Source of the DNA: Prostheceraeus crozeri
Lineage: Eukaryota; Platyhelminthes; Polycladida; Euryleptidae
DNA: 64,000 nt
NCBI GenBank assembly: GCA_907163375.1
Contig: CAJQUW010000498.1
Span: 310,001-374,000 of the forward strand
Reading direction: 5' to 3'
Below the pieces are notes generated by a model that had not been told where the DNA came from, searched no databases, and saw only the letters and a list, made by a program, of their open reading frames with translations. This document shows, piece by piece, positions 10,104-22,508 of the stretch. How positions within the stretch are numbered: position 1 is the stretch's first letter; each line of letters begins with the position of its first letter. Made by a program: the position numbers and the translations under genes.

Positions 10104-13010
10104 TCATGCAACCACAGAATTAGACGGGTCGCCTCTTCTTCTGTTTGACTGGAAAGGAAGCATTGAAACACTTAAGGCCTCAGCCACACTGAAAGCAAAG
10201 CAAACACGAGCGTCCCGAGCGTCTCGAGCAGAATCTTGAGTTGGAAGAGTTGGAATCTACCGAATACCGGCACCTACGTCAATAGGGAAGGTAAACAAAA
10301 AGTGCATGACTTTTCACTTGACGGTAGTGCGACTGAGCGACGAAGCGATCTAAATGGAAACCAGACTAAATGATATGTTGCTTAAATCAAAAGATGAAGA
10401 CAATATGCTGAACAGTCATGGGAATTCGAATATCCTAATTGATTTAGCTGCTTTTCGTCATTCTTGAAATTAAATGAAATGAATCCAATTTTGATTTGTA
10501 AGTCTTTTGACTAATCATTTTTAATGGGCCTAATACTTTCCAATACACAACAGCACCCTATGTTCGATTTATTCGAAGAAATTTTAGCGTGAACATTCTC
10601 TATTATACAACTGTACTGTTGGTCTGCAGGAGGAACCATCATAAGAGGAATACAATTTCTCTTCGTGCCTTCGTCGTATCAGTTTCCAAATCTTCAGACG
10701 AACACGACCCTACCACATATCTTCAATTGGAATAAATATGCTAGTGTAAGGGATGTGGTATAGGTCATCATCACTTCACGAGCCGTCACAAGATAACTTG
10801 CTGACCTATTGCTATCTGATCAGACGACAAGGTCAAACGAAGTCAGACTGACATTGCTAGACTTCAAGTTATTGTCTCTAATTCAAAAAGTGCATGTGTG
10901 ATTTGCATTTTTGTCAGTGGCTAGAAAATATCCTCAGCGACCGCTTTTCCCAGTTTTGTGTCGACAGGTTCATATTTACAGAATTAAATCAATTTGAAGG
11001 CAATGGGGGAAGAGATAACCCACAAGCACCCATGCAATTTACTATGTACAATTCACAACTTATTTGCAATTTAAAAGGCTAAGGCTTCTTCAATTTTACG
11101 AACTATCTACCATTGCGCTCCGAAATCTCTCAATTGTAAATCTGTTTAGGTAAATTGTCACGGTTATTTTTAGAATGAGACAAATATGACGACAGGCAAT
11201 ATCACAGAAATTTGCAACAATTAATTGTCATGTGAATTGACTGTGATTCGATTAAGCAGTCACTCACAAGCCTAATTCTAAATTCATGCAGCAACTCAGT
11301 ATCCACAACTTGGCTGAGTGGTATGTCAGCTAATTTCAATCGAAGTTTCAATATTTCAATGCAGCATTTAGTATGGCGCAAAATATTAGTCAAATGCGCA
11401 AATATAAGCAGTTCAACGTACCAAAGGATGACGGCAAAAATGAGAACTAGTATTTTACAATTGCATCGTTATTCCTGGTTCATAAAATCCAAATTTGCAG
11501 ATGACAGAGTGACAGATACAAATACAGATTAGCTGAGTTTGCAGATACAATTCACAATTTGCAGATTATTGGTCCTTATAAAATCAATTTTGAAGAAAAT
11601 TGGCTAACAGAACACAATTTACAATTTGCAAAGTGCTTGATTACAATATAGGCTGAAAGTGGCTTTGAAACTCGATTTTTAAAATTTAGCTTCATCATCC
11701 CTAATAAAATTGCAATCAATTTGAATTTCAACGTTTCGGTTGTCAAATCCCAGCAAAATAGACCTACTAATGGTTTCTAAATAAGGATGGAAATCCAAGC
11801 TATCAATAGAATGTCAATCTTCCAATTCTCGCACAATAGAAAAAAATACGTGTTTCAAAGATTATTTTCATATATTTCATTTATAGAATACATGTAACTT
11901 TATTCAAATTTCATCAATCAATGATTTAGATGAGAGAAAATAAGAATTGTATTCCACCGATTCGCATCAAAACAAAGGTGTTTATACAGTACCCATCGTT
12001 GGCCGTAGGTGCTTTCGCCTTCTCAAGACTATCTTATTCTTGTTTTCTCTCATAGGTGTAGTCAGTAATCAATGCGTCAAGATATGCCATCAGTTAATAA
12101 CTTGCTCGGCCGCAAACGCGGCTTCTGATTTGTACATTACTTACCTTGAAATCTCATGTGGTATTCCTACATTGATACTTTCAAAATCTAGGCATGATTG
12201 TTATATTGTACGACACGACATGGATATTACCAGGTTGGCTGTAAAACATGCATTGGCCTATAAAATGTTGTGAAATTCGTTATGAAGTGTGCAATGAATC
12301 GATATCATAGCTATGTGAATGAAATGGTTGAATTCATATACAACTGAACTTTCTTTAAAGTGAAGATGGATGAAAGTATCATTTCATGTAACTTCACAAA
12401 ATGCTTGATTGTGTTATAATAGAAATCCGAATTTCCGTTCCTGTTTAAGTTCTTAGCTGTATAACTAAATCCACCAATCGTATTTCAGTCGCTTATTTAG
12501 ACACCGCCTTATGTTCATTTTGCAAGATCTTAAGAAGAAATTAATTATTGAAGCCTGTAATAATTTCAGGTTCATGGCGAAAGGCAAGATATTAAAATGA
12601 TATTAGACACAAAGAGAACTTGTAATAAATATGAATATCCCAAAGTCGACTGAAAGCGGCACCGGTACTTTATCATTGTCAACCATTGGAAGCCGCCGTA
12701 CCTTGGCTACAGTTGTCATGGCAGCGCGTATCCACAATGCAAGATTGTTTTTCATGCATCTACATGTCCGTCCTTGTTCTTTAATATTATAGACGTTCGC
12801 ATTTCTATGAACCTGAATGACTAATCATTTTCATAGTTGCTAGATGCTATAGATGCCTTTTTATCAAAAACCAACTCTGAACGAGCATTGAAGTAACTGT
12901 GATCTTCAGTTGCAGATTGTACAGTAGGCCTGATTCAAATATCTAGATTCAAATATCCTACATTTTACACGTTATGCAGGTGTCCAGTCATTTAGGCCCC
13001 AGAAATAATG

Positions 13011-13553
13011 GTCATTTAGGCCCCATGTTCTATGTTATTTTAACTACAAGATTACAGTCAAAACCAAGAAAATGTTATGATACATAGGAGCCATACATTA
13101 CAGAAATATGCTTGGTTTCATCGGAGATGCCGCAGAATTGTCTAGGGAGTGGTATGTTGATTGTTCGAGAATGTCAAAAACACCGGTTCATGTTATTTTA
13201 ACCACGACGAGTTGCAGCGTGTATGAGGTCCAATTTTGAATTATTGCTATTTAATTAATTAAATACAACTATTACAATTTCTTGTAAAAGTATTGACATT
13301 TCTGGTGGTTTCAGAAAATTAGCAGTCTTTTGATACCTCATACACGCTGCAACTCGTCGTGGTTAAAATAACATGAACCGGTGTTTTTGACATTCTCGAA
13401 CAATCAACATACCACTCCCTAGACAATTCTGCGGCATCTCCGATGAAACCAAGCATATTTCTGTAATGTATGGCTCCTATGTATCATAACATTTTCTTGG
13501 TTTTGACTGTAATCTTGTAGTTAAAATAACATAGAACATGGGGCCTAAATGAC
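13011..13553. mobile_element. 543-bp foldback element with 219-bp arms that look identical
   Basis: The left arm 13011-13229 and right arm 13335-13553 are reverse complements of each other with no difference I could find, around a 105-base AT-rich spacer. Each arm starts GTCATTTAGGCCCCATGTTC and ends GTATGAGGT. An extra copy of the terminal motif GTCATTTAGGCCCC sits just outside the left arm at 12987-13000. There is no coding frame of note. Length and symmetry fit a foldback/MITE-like non-autonomous DNA element or a recent inverted duplication. No clear target-site duplication was found. It lies in the SYDE intron. Confidence 0.85.
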
Positions 13554-14376
13554 TAGGATTCGTTTTGCACGTGTAGAACTTCCTTTGTATCAAAGGCATC
13601 TGTTGAGTAAAATGAAATCATCCAAACTGGAATCATCTGCAGACGGACACGTAGACAGACGTAGTTTCTAACTTTACGTACTCACATAGAAATGCGATGC
13701 AAAGTGCATATGCATAATATTAGGAGAACATTATATAGAACGGAAATGACAGGACGGACACAATATTAAAAATAATAATCATTACGCCCTTCAGGAAATT
13801 CCTTCATGGTCTATGTAATTTGATCAAATCCGGATGACTTTTCAAATTTCGTTAATTTTAAATTTCAAAACAAACTATTCGTATTTTCTCTCATTTAATC
13901 TGTGTTTTGATTTTTTTAAATTTTGTTTTCTCAAAGTATTCCAAAATATTTTGATTTTCATATTTGCTTTTGTGTTGATGGTTCATGGAGAAGATTAAAA
14001 CTAACCAGAAGAGAAAGGTATTAAACAATATATCATTCTAAAATCATTTTTGTTTTGGGAAAAATCGCACATTGCGCTCTATGACATATTGTCTTGTTTT
14101 GAAATCAAGATGATGTTTAGCAAAACATGGAGAATGGAAAGAATGGAAAAAATTAGACCTTGAAAATTTATCGAACCTCAATGGAAAAGTTCAAATACAG
14201 TGCATAATAATTGTCTGATCAGCTAAAGTAACCATCACTAAACAACTATTCCTACTAACTAAATCAGAAACAAAAATCGGATTTCTGTGTTTGCTTCAAT
14301 TGAGTCGATTTAATTCCAATGAACAGTTTAATATGACCAGAATAACCGAATACAAGCAGATTAAGAGACTACTCAC

Positions 14377-15498
14377 CGGTTACTGCGTGAATATCAGGCA
14401 CCTTCTCTGTGGATAAATCAGCATCGTGTACACCAGACAGGAACGCATCCCTCACATGTTCCTTCATTTTGACGGACCCGGTCAGCCTGTAGACTCCTGC
14501 AACTTCCATACCTCTCCTTTCGATCTCATCTACACATTTCTGTATCACAACAGGAACACGTAAGTCAGTTTGCTCCCTGCGGACAACAACTTCTAAAGGA
14601 ACACCAAACACAGCTTTCAGATGAGCCGCAGGTCGACGTTGAAACGCCTCGGCATTCGTCACGTGACCAATGTCCATGTAGAGCGTTCCTTTCGGTTCTA
14701 ACCTGAGCGCCACCTTTTCGGAGGTTCTATAGCCCTGGGTAAGGTTGGAGACAAGAGTTCGAAGACTCAGGTTTCCGTAAAAACACAGTTTGTGACGTGT
14801 GCGTGGATCCCACTGATAAAGAAGTAGGGAAAGATACCTCCCGTTGACCATTTCCAATTCGAAGTTTTCGTCCCATTCAAAGCACTCACTGCTGGTCCGA
14901 ATCATCGATCGCGCCTTGCGCACTGAGTCGACTTCCACGACGCAATATATATCACGGAGCGATGTGTGGGAGGAATGAAGGCCAGTGCCGGCTATAAGAG
15001 TAAGTGCCAGGTATCCTTCAACGCCATCAACATGACTGCTGCCCACTCCACTGCCTGGAGTCGTTGCTTCACTGCCGTCCATCCCCGATTTGACGGATCG
15101 AGACGAAGAGTATACATGAAAATCCTCCTTTTTGTATCGAGATTGAAAACGTGCAAGCTCCCATTCGGATAAAGAATGTTTGGCAATTCCTCGATCTCGC
15201 GGAGATATACCAGGAGGAGTGACAGGGTTACCCGAACCGCGTAGACCGTAGACGGACTTCATGGTTGGCGGTGTTGAGGCAGTGTAGCGTGCACTCTGCG
15301 GCACCATTCGAGTCTCTCCAGCCCCACTTACGGGCCCGAGTTGAGAGAAGCGGTGTTGGGCTAAGTCTACTCCTGAGGTCGATTTACGACGATACACAAG
15401 CTCAGGGGGAAGCGATGAGGACCAATTATCGTAATGGCCAGTTGTGGCATGGTCTGACAGGGACTCAAAGGCTTCATCGTGTGGCAGGCGAGAGAAAC
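14377..15498 (-). CDS. SYDE: SYD-1/SYDE-type RhoGAP, large exon with C2 and start of RhoGAP
   Basis: This 1122-base exon encodes 373 codons from FSRLPHDEAFESLS to VPDIHAVT, bounded by a TTCTTTTAG acceptor and an ACCG|GTGAGT donor. Residues about 1-155 are Ser/Pro/Gly-rich linker with RRKSTSG and a SLSEWELARF-like segment. Residues about 160-276 form a C2 domain (GYLALTLIAGTGL, DIYCVVEVDS, FEWDENFELEM, KGTLYMDIG). From about 297 a RhoGAP domain begins (FGVPLEVVV, CVDEIERRGMEVAGVYRLTGS), with its arginine finger at about residue 337. In worms and flies SYD-1 organises presynaptic active zones; vertebrate SYDE1/2 are Rho GAPs. The C2-RhoGAP order and family segments support this assignment. No ATG near the exon start is needed: it is internal. 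Upstream exons were not found in the window. Confidence 0.93.
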
Positions 15499-16798
15499 CT
15501 AAAAGAATGATTGAGAATTATTGAAAATGTATCGCAGCAATTGAGATTTTACTTTTTCATCAAATTGGACAAATTTATAATAATATTAGGCATCTCCAGG
15601 AAAAAAGTCTCCAGTAACTTAGGTAATTCAGTGAACGGAATCTCTGTTGTCTGGGTAATCTATTTATGTAACAGGTCACTGACAAATAGTGCGTTGTATA
15701 TAGTTAATATGCTTCATGTTTCGTTAATATGTGACCATTTTTATTTCATGAGTTTCATGAATTTTAATATGAAAATATTCAGATAATGGAAAGCTTTATG
15801 CTGTAGAGGCCATTTGGTGCCTCTTATAACTTTTTTGATTTTGTGCCCAGATGGGCTACTCACAGAATTAGATTCATCTGAGCAATCTATCTCTGCGGGG
15901 CAACTTATTAATCACTGTTATTGATTTACTCTCTCACTTCAGTACCACTTTTTGAAAAGATACTGTTGCTATTATTATTAAAGTTCAATAAGAGGAAACC
16001 ATCACTGAAACATAGGAGATCTATAGCGTAATAATTTATGCGCTTGACTGACAGTCTACTTCTTTCATTGACGTATCGACGTCACTTCATTAAATGTGAA
16101 TTACATTCATGTTCCTCTCATAGGAAACAAAAAGGTATAAAGTGAAAATGTTGCTTCTAAAAATAGTCCTGAAACTCTATCTTGATAATTCCGTCTAAGG
16201 GAAAACCTATAAATTAAATTTGAAGATCATGAAATTTGTTACAAACATCCAAGACAAATGATCTTGCTAAATTTTTAACCGGACATTAATTTCCTCTTGC
16301 AATTGGAAAGTCTGACTATGTCCTTGCAAAGAGAGAATACCATTTTGACAAAGAACCAATGAGGCACCAGCCGGTCTCTCTCCGTGTGTGTTGTCAAAGG
16401 TTAATATTCTTCTGCAAAAAGCCTCTTGTTTTTGTGAAAACATGAGGCAATCACAATTGGGGGAATTTGTAGGTGAAAAATGCCTTGAAAAATTTCAACA
16501 TCTTCAGGAATATTGTCTATCCCTCGCTCACTGGGATATTTTTCTGAACACGCCCCAGGTCAAGGTGGTAAATATAATGATGATTATTAATCGTTATGAC
16601 TGGGATTACATCATTGTATCAGATGAGGTCAAAGGTCGAATAATTCAAACTTTCATTTCAACTCAAATTGCACTCTAAATCGCAGATTTTCGTAACATGA
16701 TTCTGAAAATTTCCAATAATTGATGATTAAATAGAGAACTATAAAGCACAAAAAATTATAAAAATCATATTTGAATTTGAATTTCAAAGTTCAAACAT
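15499..16798. other. probable upstream intron of the SYDE-like gene
   Basis: It follows the splice acceptor of the large exon. AT-rich, with chance open frames (15511-15786 and 16388-16678 on plus) and no exon I recognise. Confidence 0.4.
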
Positions 16799-18190
16799 CA
16801 CTGACATAAATAATGAAACCAACTATCATTGACTTAAATGGAAGTTTGTTTCATTTTTTTCTATGGTTTGAGATGATACCTCGCTTTCTATGTATCACCA
16901 TTGAACTCCATATGATAAGGGAAATGATATAGGACCATCAAATTTCAAAATTTGATATTGATCACAGTAACAGCTAGAAGTTAAACAGAATCACCACCTA
17001 CTGCTGGCCAGATTTGACTTATGAAATGGCGCACGATAACTTTACCAGAGGAATGGCAATTGGGATGATGCGTTGTGGGCAAAGTTCTACAACTGTTGCG
17101 AAAGAATTGAAAATTTCAAGGGTCGTTGTATGGAGGTGGTGGTGTCGTTGGAAAGCAGAAGGAAATGTGGAAAAGAAGAACGGATCAGGAAGACCAAGGG
17201 TATCATCCAAGCGGACAGATGCACGCTTAGTTTTAGCTGCTAAAAGAAACAGATTTGTGTCCGTCCCGAAGCTAATTGCGTACTGGAAGGTTGCTGGGAA
17301 CGTTGCCTGTAGCGTTCGAACTGCATATCGAAGATTGCGAGAAGCTGGTATACAGTCTCGACGACCCGCTGTGAGAACTCCGCTGAGCCTGGAACATCGA
17401 AGGAGACGAGTGACGTGGTGTCAAGGTCATCAGTCGTGGAGTGACAGTCAGTGGGAACGTGTGCTCTGGACTGATGAATCGAGGTTTACTCTCGATTTCA
17501 ACGATGGTCGGATCCGTGTTCATCGCTTGCCAAGTGAACGATTTGCTCCATGTTGCGTCCAAGAACACGACTGGTACGGCGGCGGTGGTGTCATGGTTTG
17601 GGCCGGTATCTGGCACAGTGAAAAAACACCAGCAATCGTAGTTAAAGGAACATTGACAGGACAGCGATATGCTGACGAGATCGTGACACCGGTCGTGGTT
17701 CCAACAGTGACATCGAATCAATTGATTTTTCAGGATGACAACGCAAGGCCCCATCGAGCTTCAGTGGTGTCTGACAGGATAGCAAGCAGTGGAATCCCAA
17801 CCTTGGAATGGCCCTCACGTTCTCCCGACCTCTCCCCCATCGAGCACTGCTGGGATGAACTTAGTCGCAGAGTGAGGGAGAGGTACAACCACCCACTAGT
17901 GTCTTTGAAGATGTTGACCGACAGACTGATCGAGCAGTGGAACCTCTTAGACCTGGCATTCATCCAGCGACTGTGCTCATCCATGCCCTCACGCATCGAT
18001 GCCTGTTTGGATGCTCGCGGTGGTCACACCCGTTTCTAACTTAAGTTGATAAAATCATGAGTATCAAATTAAATGTTTTTGAGTAAAGCATTCGAGTTCT
18101 CCTTTTACAAACAACAAACAAACGTACAGTACAACCAAGTTTAAGTCATAAGTATTCATATCAGGACTTGTTTCATTCTTTTTGTCACTG
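16799..18190 (+). mobile_element. Tc1-like DNA transposon with intact transposase
   Basis: Terminal inverted repeats lie at 16799-16821 and 18168-18190, beginning CACTGAC and CAGTGAC and matching at 19 of 23 positions. A further shared ATGACTTAAA-type motif lies inside each end. The roughly 1.4-kb length is normal for Tc1-like elements. A TATA follows the right end (18193-18196), as expected for TA target duplication; the left flank reads AT and seems mutated, so the boundaries are good to about 6 bases. Confidence 0.82.
17026..18039 (+). CDS. Tc1-like transposase, 337 aa, DD34E
   Basis: The first ATG in frame gives 337 residues, the usual size for Tc1-like transposases. The N-terminus has two helix-turn-helix segments (GMMRCGQSSTTVAKELKISR about 14-33; SVRTAYRRLREAGIQ about 96-110) with a GSGRPR linker at about 53-58 as an AT-hook-like motif. 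Catalytic residues are visible as D150 (WTDESRF), D238 (FQDDNARPH) and E273 (SPDLSPIEHCWDEL). D238 and E273 have 34 residues between them, giving DD34E. A glycine-rich box (YGGGGVMVWAG) lies between. There is no stop or frameshift, and base composition is clearly GC-richer than the flanks, which fits a recent insertion. A TTG 12 bases upstream is in frame but not a likely start. Confidence 0.93.
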   Translation: MAHDNFTRGMAIGMMRCGQSSTTVAKELKISRVVVWRWWCRWKAEGNVEKKNGSGRPRVSSKRTDARLVLAAKRNRFVSVPKLIAYWKVAGNVACSVRTAYRRLREAGIQSRRPAVRTPLSLEHRRRRVTWCQGHQSWSDSQWERVLWTDESRFTLDFNDGRIRVHRLPSERFAPCCVQEHDWYGGGGVMVWAGIWHSEKTPAIVVKGTLTGQRYADEIVTPVVVPTVTSNQLIFQDDNARPHRASVVSDRIASSGIPTLEWPSRSPDLSPIEHCWDELSRRVRERYNHPLVSLKMLTDRLIEQWNLLDLAFIQRLCSSMPSRIDACLDARGGHTRF

Positions 18191-18199
18191 AGTATACAT

Positions 18200-21090
18200 G
18201 CATAGCATTCAGATAATTTCAAATTCAAAAACTCAGCGTTTTGTGAAAATTGTTGTATTGATAGGAAGAATTCTTTATTTGATCTCAACGTATTTCAACA
18301 AGAATCCTGATCAACAAGCTACTGAATACCAAGCACATTTCTGCTTGTTTGTGACCTGTAGATTTAAATTACTATTTTGACTTGTTTTAAAAATTTTGGC
18401 ATAGCTGCTTCGTTTTATTTTTTGCACAATATTTGACTGCGGAAGATACTATCAGTATATCACAAATGTGCAATATATTAGTATAAGTCAGTATAGGATA
18501 AATGAAATTTATTCAATTCAATTCAATTCAGTAAAGTGGGTTAGCAATAATCTACCACTGCAGTATAGGCCAGTTTCGAATGAATTTAATTCGTGGCCCC
18601 TCCTGGAGGAACTTCTGAGTAGGTCACTGTACGTGACTACGTTCGATCGTCGAAGCCATGCGTAACTTATGTTTTGTTCCTTTTTTATCGCGGACGAACG
18701 CCGGGATGATCTACTCCTTCAATTATCCAATCATCCGAATTTTCCCGGTTGTTCCACGTGCACATATCTTTGCCAACTACTGTGAGTGCATGAGGCTAGA
18801 CTGGAGCCTCCCTATCTTGAACAAGGGTTAAATGCCTCAGTTCCACTGCTAAAAACGCGACGCTTCTCAGACAGTCACGCGCTCGAAGAATTGACTTGCG
18901 AAATGAATGGAGCTGTAGTAACTTGCCGTTGCCCAACCATGGACTAACATGCGACCACCTCATAGTCAGACCGACTGCCGATCGATGTCTTTCCAATGAC
19001 TGGTGCTCGTAATTCCTTTGAAATTCTCAATGCCCTGAGTTTGGCAGCACTACATTTCATTAGTCTGGATGCCTAGGAATATCGGTTTAACAACAATAAA
19101 GCCCGCGGATAGTGCTGCCCACAACTGTGCCGACCGATCTCAGGCTAGGCAAATATATACTTCAAAAAGTTTGCACTTCTGCAGTAAAGATTTTTTAGTA
19201 CGTGATTGCAACTCCGAGTGGTTAGCAAACTATTGCTCGAAAAAGAGCAGCGACTCTCTAAGCTTCCACACAGCGACCCGGAATTTGTGTGGCTCTCTGC
19301 ATCACAATTCACCTCTCATTTTTTGTGGTTTACCAATGTTAGATATAACTTTATCTTGTGCCCATTTCAGTTAGTGTGACGTGATTTCATGTGATCTGTT
19401 ATCCGGCCCAGTGACTACAGCCTCTTACGAGGACACACCAGACGCTCATTTTCTTGAATAGTTAAGTATGCTGAACCGTATTCAGTATATCAAATTTCAA
19501 ACCCATTTCAGCTTCGCTTTGGTTTGCCGCTCTACTAATAATCAATTTGAAGTAAAATTATATAAGTTATTTCACACTTCCGTAAGGGAGGAGTCACATT
19601 TTGTGAAAGACAAGCAATTTAATTTCATCCTCTTTGATGAAAAACTTATATTAAAAAAAACTCCACCGATACGTTTCATCTTGACTGATTGTATCAAGGG
19701 GCTTATTACGATCAGTCTAGACAAAACGTGTTGGGCAAGTTTTTGCATTTAAAAAAAGCGTATTACTTCAAACAAAAGGAAAGATTTGAAACTTTTTTTC
19801 ACAAATGAAATACAGTTCAGTTAGATTTATATAATCGTGCACTTTGACTCTATTTTGAATTGCAAACATTAGATTCATCTTGCTTCTTATTATCTTGCTA
19901 GTCTCCGTACAATTCAAGTACATAGACATCGAAGATTCACTAGCGCATAATTTCCACTGATTCGCAGGAACAGTGCGTGCTCAGAGGCTCATTTAGATCG
20001 ATTCTTTCTTTCTCTCCTTCCTTGTCATTCGCGGTTCACATCGGAATATCCCGCGGCGGTAGACAATAAGAGGTTGTCACGTGCGCGATCAAGACTTAAT
20101 TAACACGGGCTTCGCTGTTGTACGCTTTCACTATCCCAGTCTGCATCAAGTACCGCTTAAGGGTGCGTCAGTTGGACTAATCAAGCAGGGTATTGCCATC
20201 CCAGAAAAGTTTAGCGTGCGTCGAGTCGAGTTCCGACTTTCTAACTCAGTCTGAGGTTGTCAAATTGTGTAGGAGATTTGTAGTGAGAGGGAGGAACGAC
20301 AAGTGGAGAATAACACAAGATTTGGTTGAGAGTGAAGTAAAACGGGAAGACAGTTGGAAATGATAACGAGTAGAATATTTGGACGATCTATAATTTCTTC
20401 TCCAAACGTTTCCCCATCATAAGTTTATTTGTAACAAAAGAAGACTAATGAGTGACGAATGGTTCAAGTAGAACAGTCTAATGTATATTCAGTATTCACA
20501 CATACTTCGGAGCAATAAATCGGTAGTTGGCACTGGTTGCACGTAAACAAGGCCATGCTTATCATAGGAAATTATGAAGAGGCAGAGTACGCGCCAATTG
20601 TCAACTTTTCAGGGGATGCATTATGGGATTTTTAAGATGAAGTGACTTATTTTGTCATATTTTATGGAAACTCATGTTTCTATGGTAAACCATGTGCCTA
20701 AAACGTGGATCAGTCATGGTTTTGAAATGGCCCTTCTTCATTGGAAAGTGTACTCGGCGACTAAGTTTAATCAAGGCCTTCAGATGAACAGTCAATTGTG
20801 TTTTCTTTTTTTAGGACATCAAGAATGCGGAATTCGTAACAATTCGTTTATAGGTCAGTTCAAACTCCCACTGCCTCTTTGCAAGCTTGTACGTCAGAAA
20901 CTGATAGTTTAAACACATTCATATGAATACAGCACATATCACCACACAGAGAGTAAATCATCGCGGGTGACTGCAGTACTGTGACCTCAATATAGAGACC
21001 GTTTCATTTATCGTTGCACAACGGAAAGAATTTTCTTCCGTTATTCTTATCAAATGTGATTACAAAGTTAACTCACTCCACGTTTAATGT
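18200..21090. other. 2.9-kb stretch without recognised genes
   Basis: Two GC-richer blocks (about 18640-19200 and 19970-20280) contain no frame I can assign and no clear repeats. An (ATTCA)n run sits near 18510-18530. If the SYDE gene starts nearby, one of these blocks could hold its promoter or 5' exons on the minus strand, but I see no splice-bounded coding segment to support that. Confidence 0.35.
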
Positions 21091-21109
21091 CTTCTTTTCA
21101 CTGCTTTGC

Positions 21110-21265
21110 GATGGTTGGAAGTCGTCGAATACTAGTCCACCTTAATGGCATTCCTCCAAGTTTTGTGGACTAATGTTATGAAGACTAAACTTTCGCATAT
21201 CCTTCTTGATGTCATCAAACCATATATTCTTGGGGCGACTTCTTGGTCAATCATCAATTTCTGGT
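21110..21265 (-). pseudogene. LINE 3' end fragment
   Basis: The minus strand encodes RPKNIWFDDIKKDMRKF followed by SLHNISPQNLEEC. This matches the C-terminal tail of RTE-like LINE polyproteins, where (G)RPK.TW...(I/V)..D(L/M)..(L/F)(G/S)L precedes A.NR..WR. Nothing intact surrounds it. Short, so moderate confidence. Confidence 0.55.
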
Positions 21266-21339
21266 CAATTCAGGAGATCATGCTGTGTAAACAAGCTGCT
21301 GGTGTTTGTAGCACGGGCGATGTTGCAGTTTATTTATGA

Positions 21340-22505
21340 AAAAATTAAAATTCAAAAGTTCTCATCAAGTTCATCACCAAATTGCGGAAGTTCGCGACCT
21401 TCTTTGATCGTGAATGATAAAGTGGCACGTCATTAATTATAAGTCAATGATTCATCAACGTGACTTGAAATTCAGACACATTGTCCGCAAATATGATCCA
21501 CTTTGTTCACAATGTCCCGTTAGGATGTCAATCTGTCATCAGAAATGATCATATAATTCACAGATCTACCAACAATGATTATCTGTATGGACTATCTGTG
21601 GAGATGTTTTATTTACAATTGCATTTTGCGCTTCATCTAGTCACAACATAATCAAGCTTGGTGTTATTGATGCAGATCACAAATATTTCTTCGGGGTTGC
21701 GATATATTTTGCTCTATTAAAATAGCATAAAATCATCACATAAATATTATGCTCCTTGACAAGCAGCCCAGCTGAGAACTATATTGGCATAGGCATATTT
21801 GGAAATCTGGTCGATTTTTATTTTACAACATGCAATATGAACAACAGCAACTATTTTTGATCCCCTTTCATAGGAGGTTTGAATTTAGAAATGAAGCATC
21901 TTTCTGTGCCTTCCCTCTCGGATCTGGTCGCGATTATTTGGAAACTGATGCAATTGAAATGCAAGAGGTTCTCAGATTTTCAGATTTGCCAAGCTGGAGA
22001 TATCATACGTAATAAACTTTCCGTCCGTCCGTCGCCAACATATCAATAATCCTAGTTCAACTATCATGTATGTTAGCAAACAGCTGCAATTGCATGTGCT
22101 AGGGACCATGATATTGGATTTGAAGTTGCGCCTATTTATCAGTTTACAGATAACGGGACCATATCCGAGAGGGAAGGCAAAGAAAGATACTTCATTTCTA
22201 AATTAAAGCCTCTTCTCAATAAGGATCAAAGATAGTTGCTACTCATTTCATTTATTTTATGCAACTATGTCTGGCGAGGTTGAATGCGACTAGAAATGCA
22301 ATGAAATCGGTAACACCGAGAACAACAGCTCCTGGCTTTCATTTCTTTTATACCAATCTATTTTGTCCAATTTCACAACAATGTTTATGCTGTGACTGTA
22401 TTCAGATAACTTTTTCAAATAATCACTTCATTCCACTAGCAATTCAAGGAAATCATTTTCAGCAAATGAAGGCATGATGACTTTACATTATTCGATCAAT
22501 TACAT
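21340..22505. other. AT-rich stretch, nothing recognised
   Basis: No splice-bounded coding segment or clear repeat seen. Confidence 0.4.
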
Positions 22506-22508
22506 GTA

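Larger units (their letters stand above)
4584..14376 (-). other. 9.8-kb intron of the SYDE-like gene
   Basis: It is defined by the G|GTGAGT donor next to 14377 and the CTTTCAG acceptor next to 4584, and it interrupts the RhoGAP domain after a phase-1 codon. It holds two dispersed R1 copies, a 32-bp tandem array, a tRNA-derived SINE, a second short repeat family and a 543-bp palindrome, listed separately. In the parts not listed (about 4600-5980, 6070-6920, 8030-9680, 10110-12980 and 13560-14370) I see only AT-rich sequence with chance open frames. A GC-richer island near 8800-9060 holds no gene I recognise. Confidence 0.9.

Noticed and set aside
11947-12273. 108-codon plus-strand open frame with a hydrophobic stretch
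   Set aside because: It lies inside the SYDE intron, uses a non-ATG start, and has no splice borders or recognisable domain; likely chance.
15265-15510. 81-codon plus-strand frame
   Set aside because: Antisense shadow of the SYDE-like exon.
17272-17754. 160-codon minus-strand frame
   Set aside because: Antisense shadow of the intact Tc1-like transposase.
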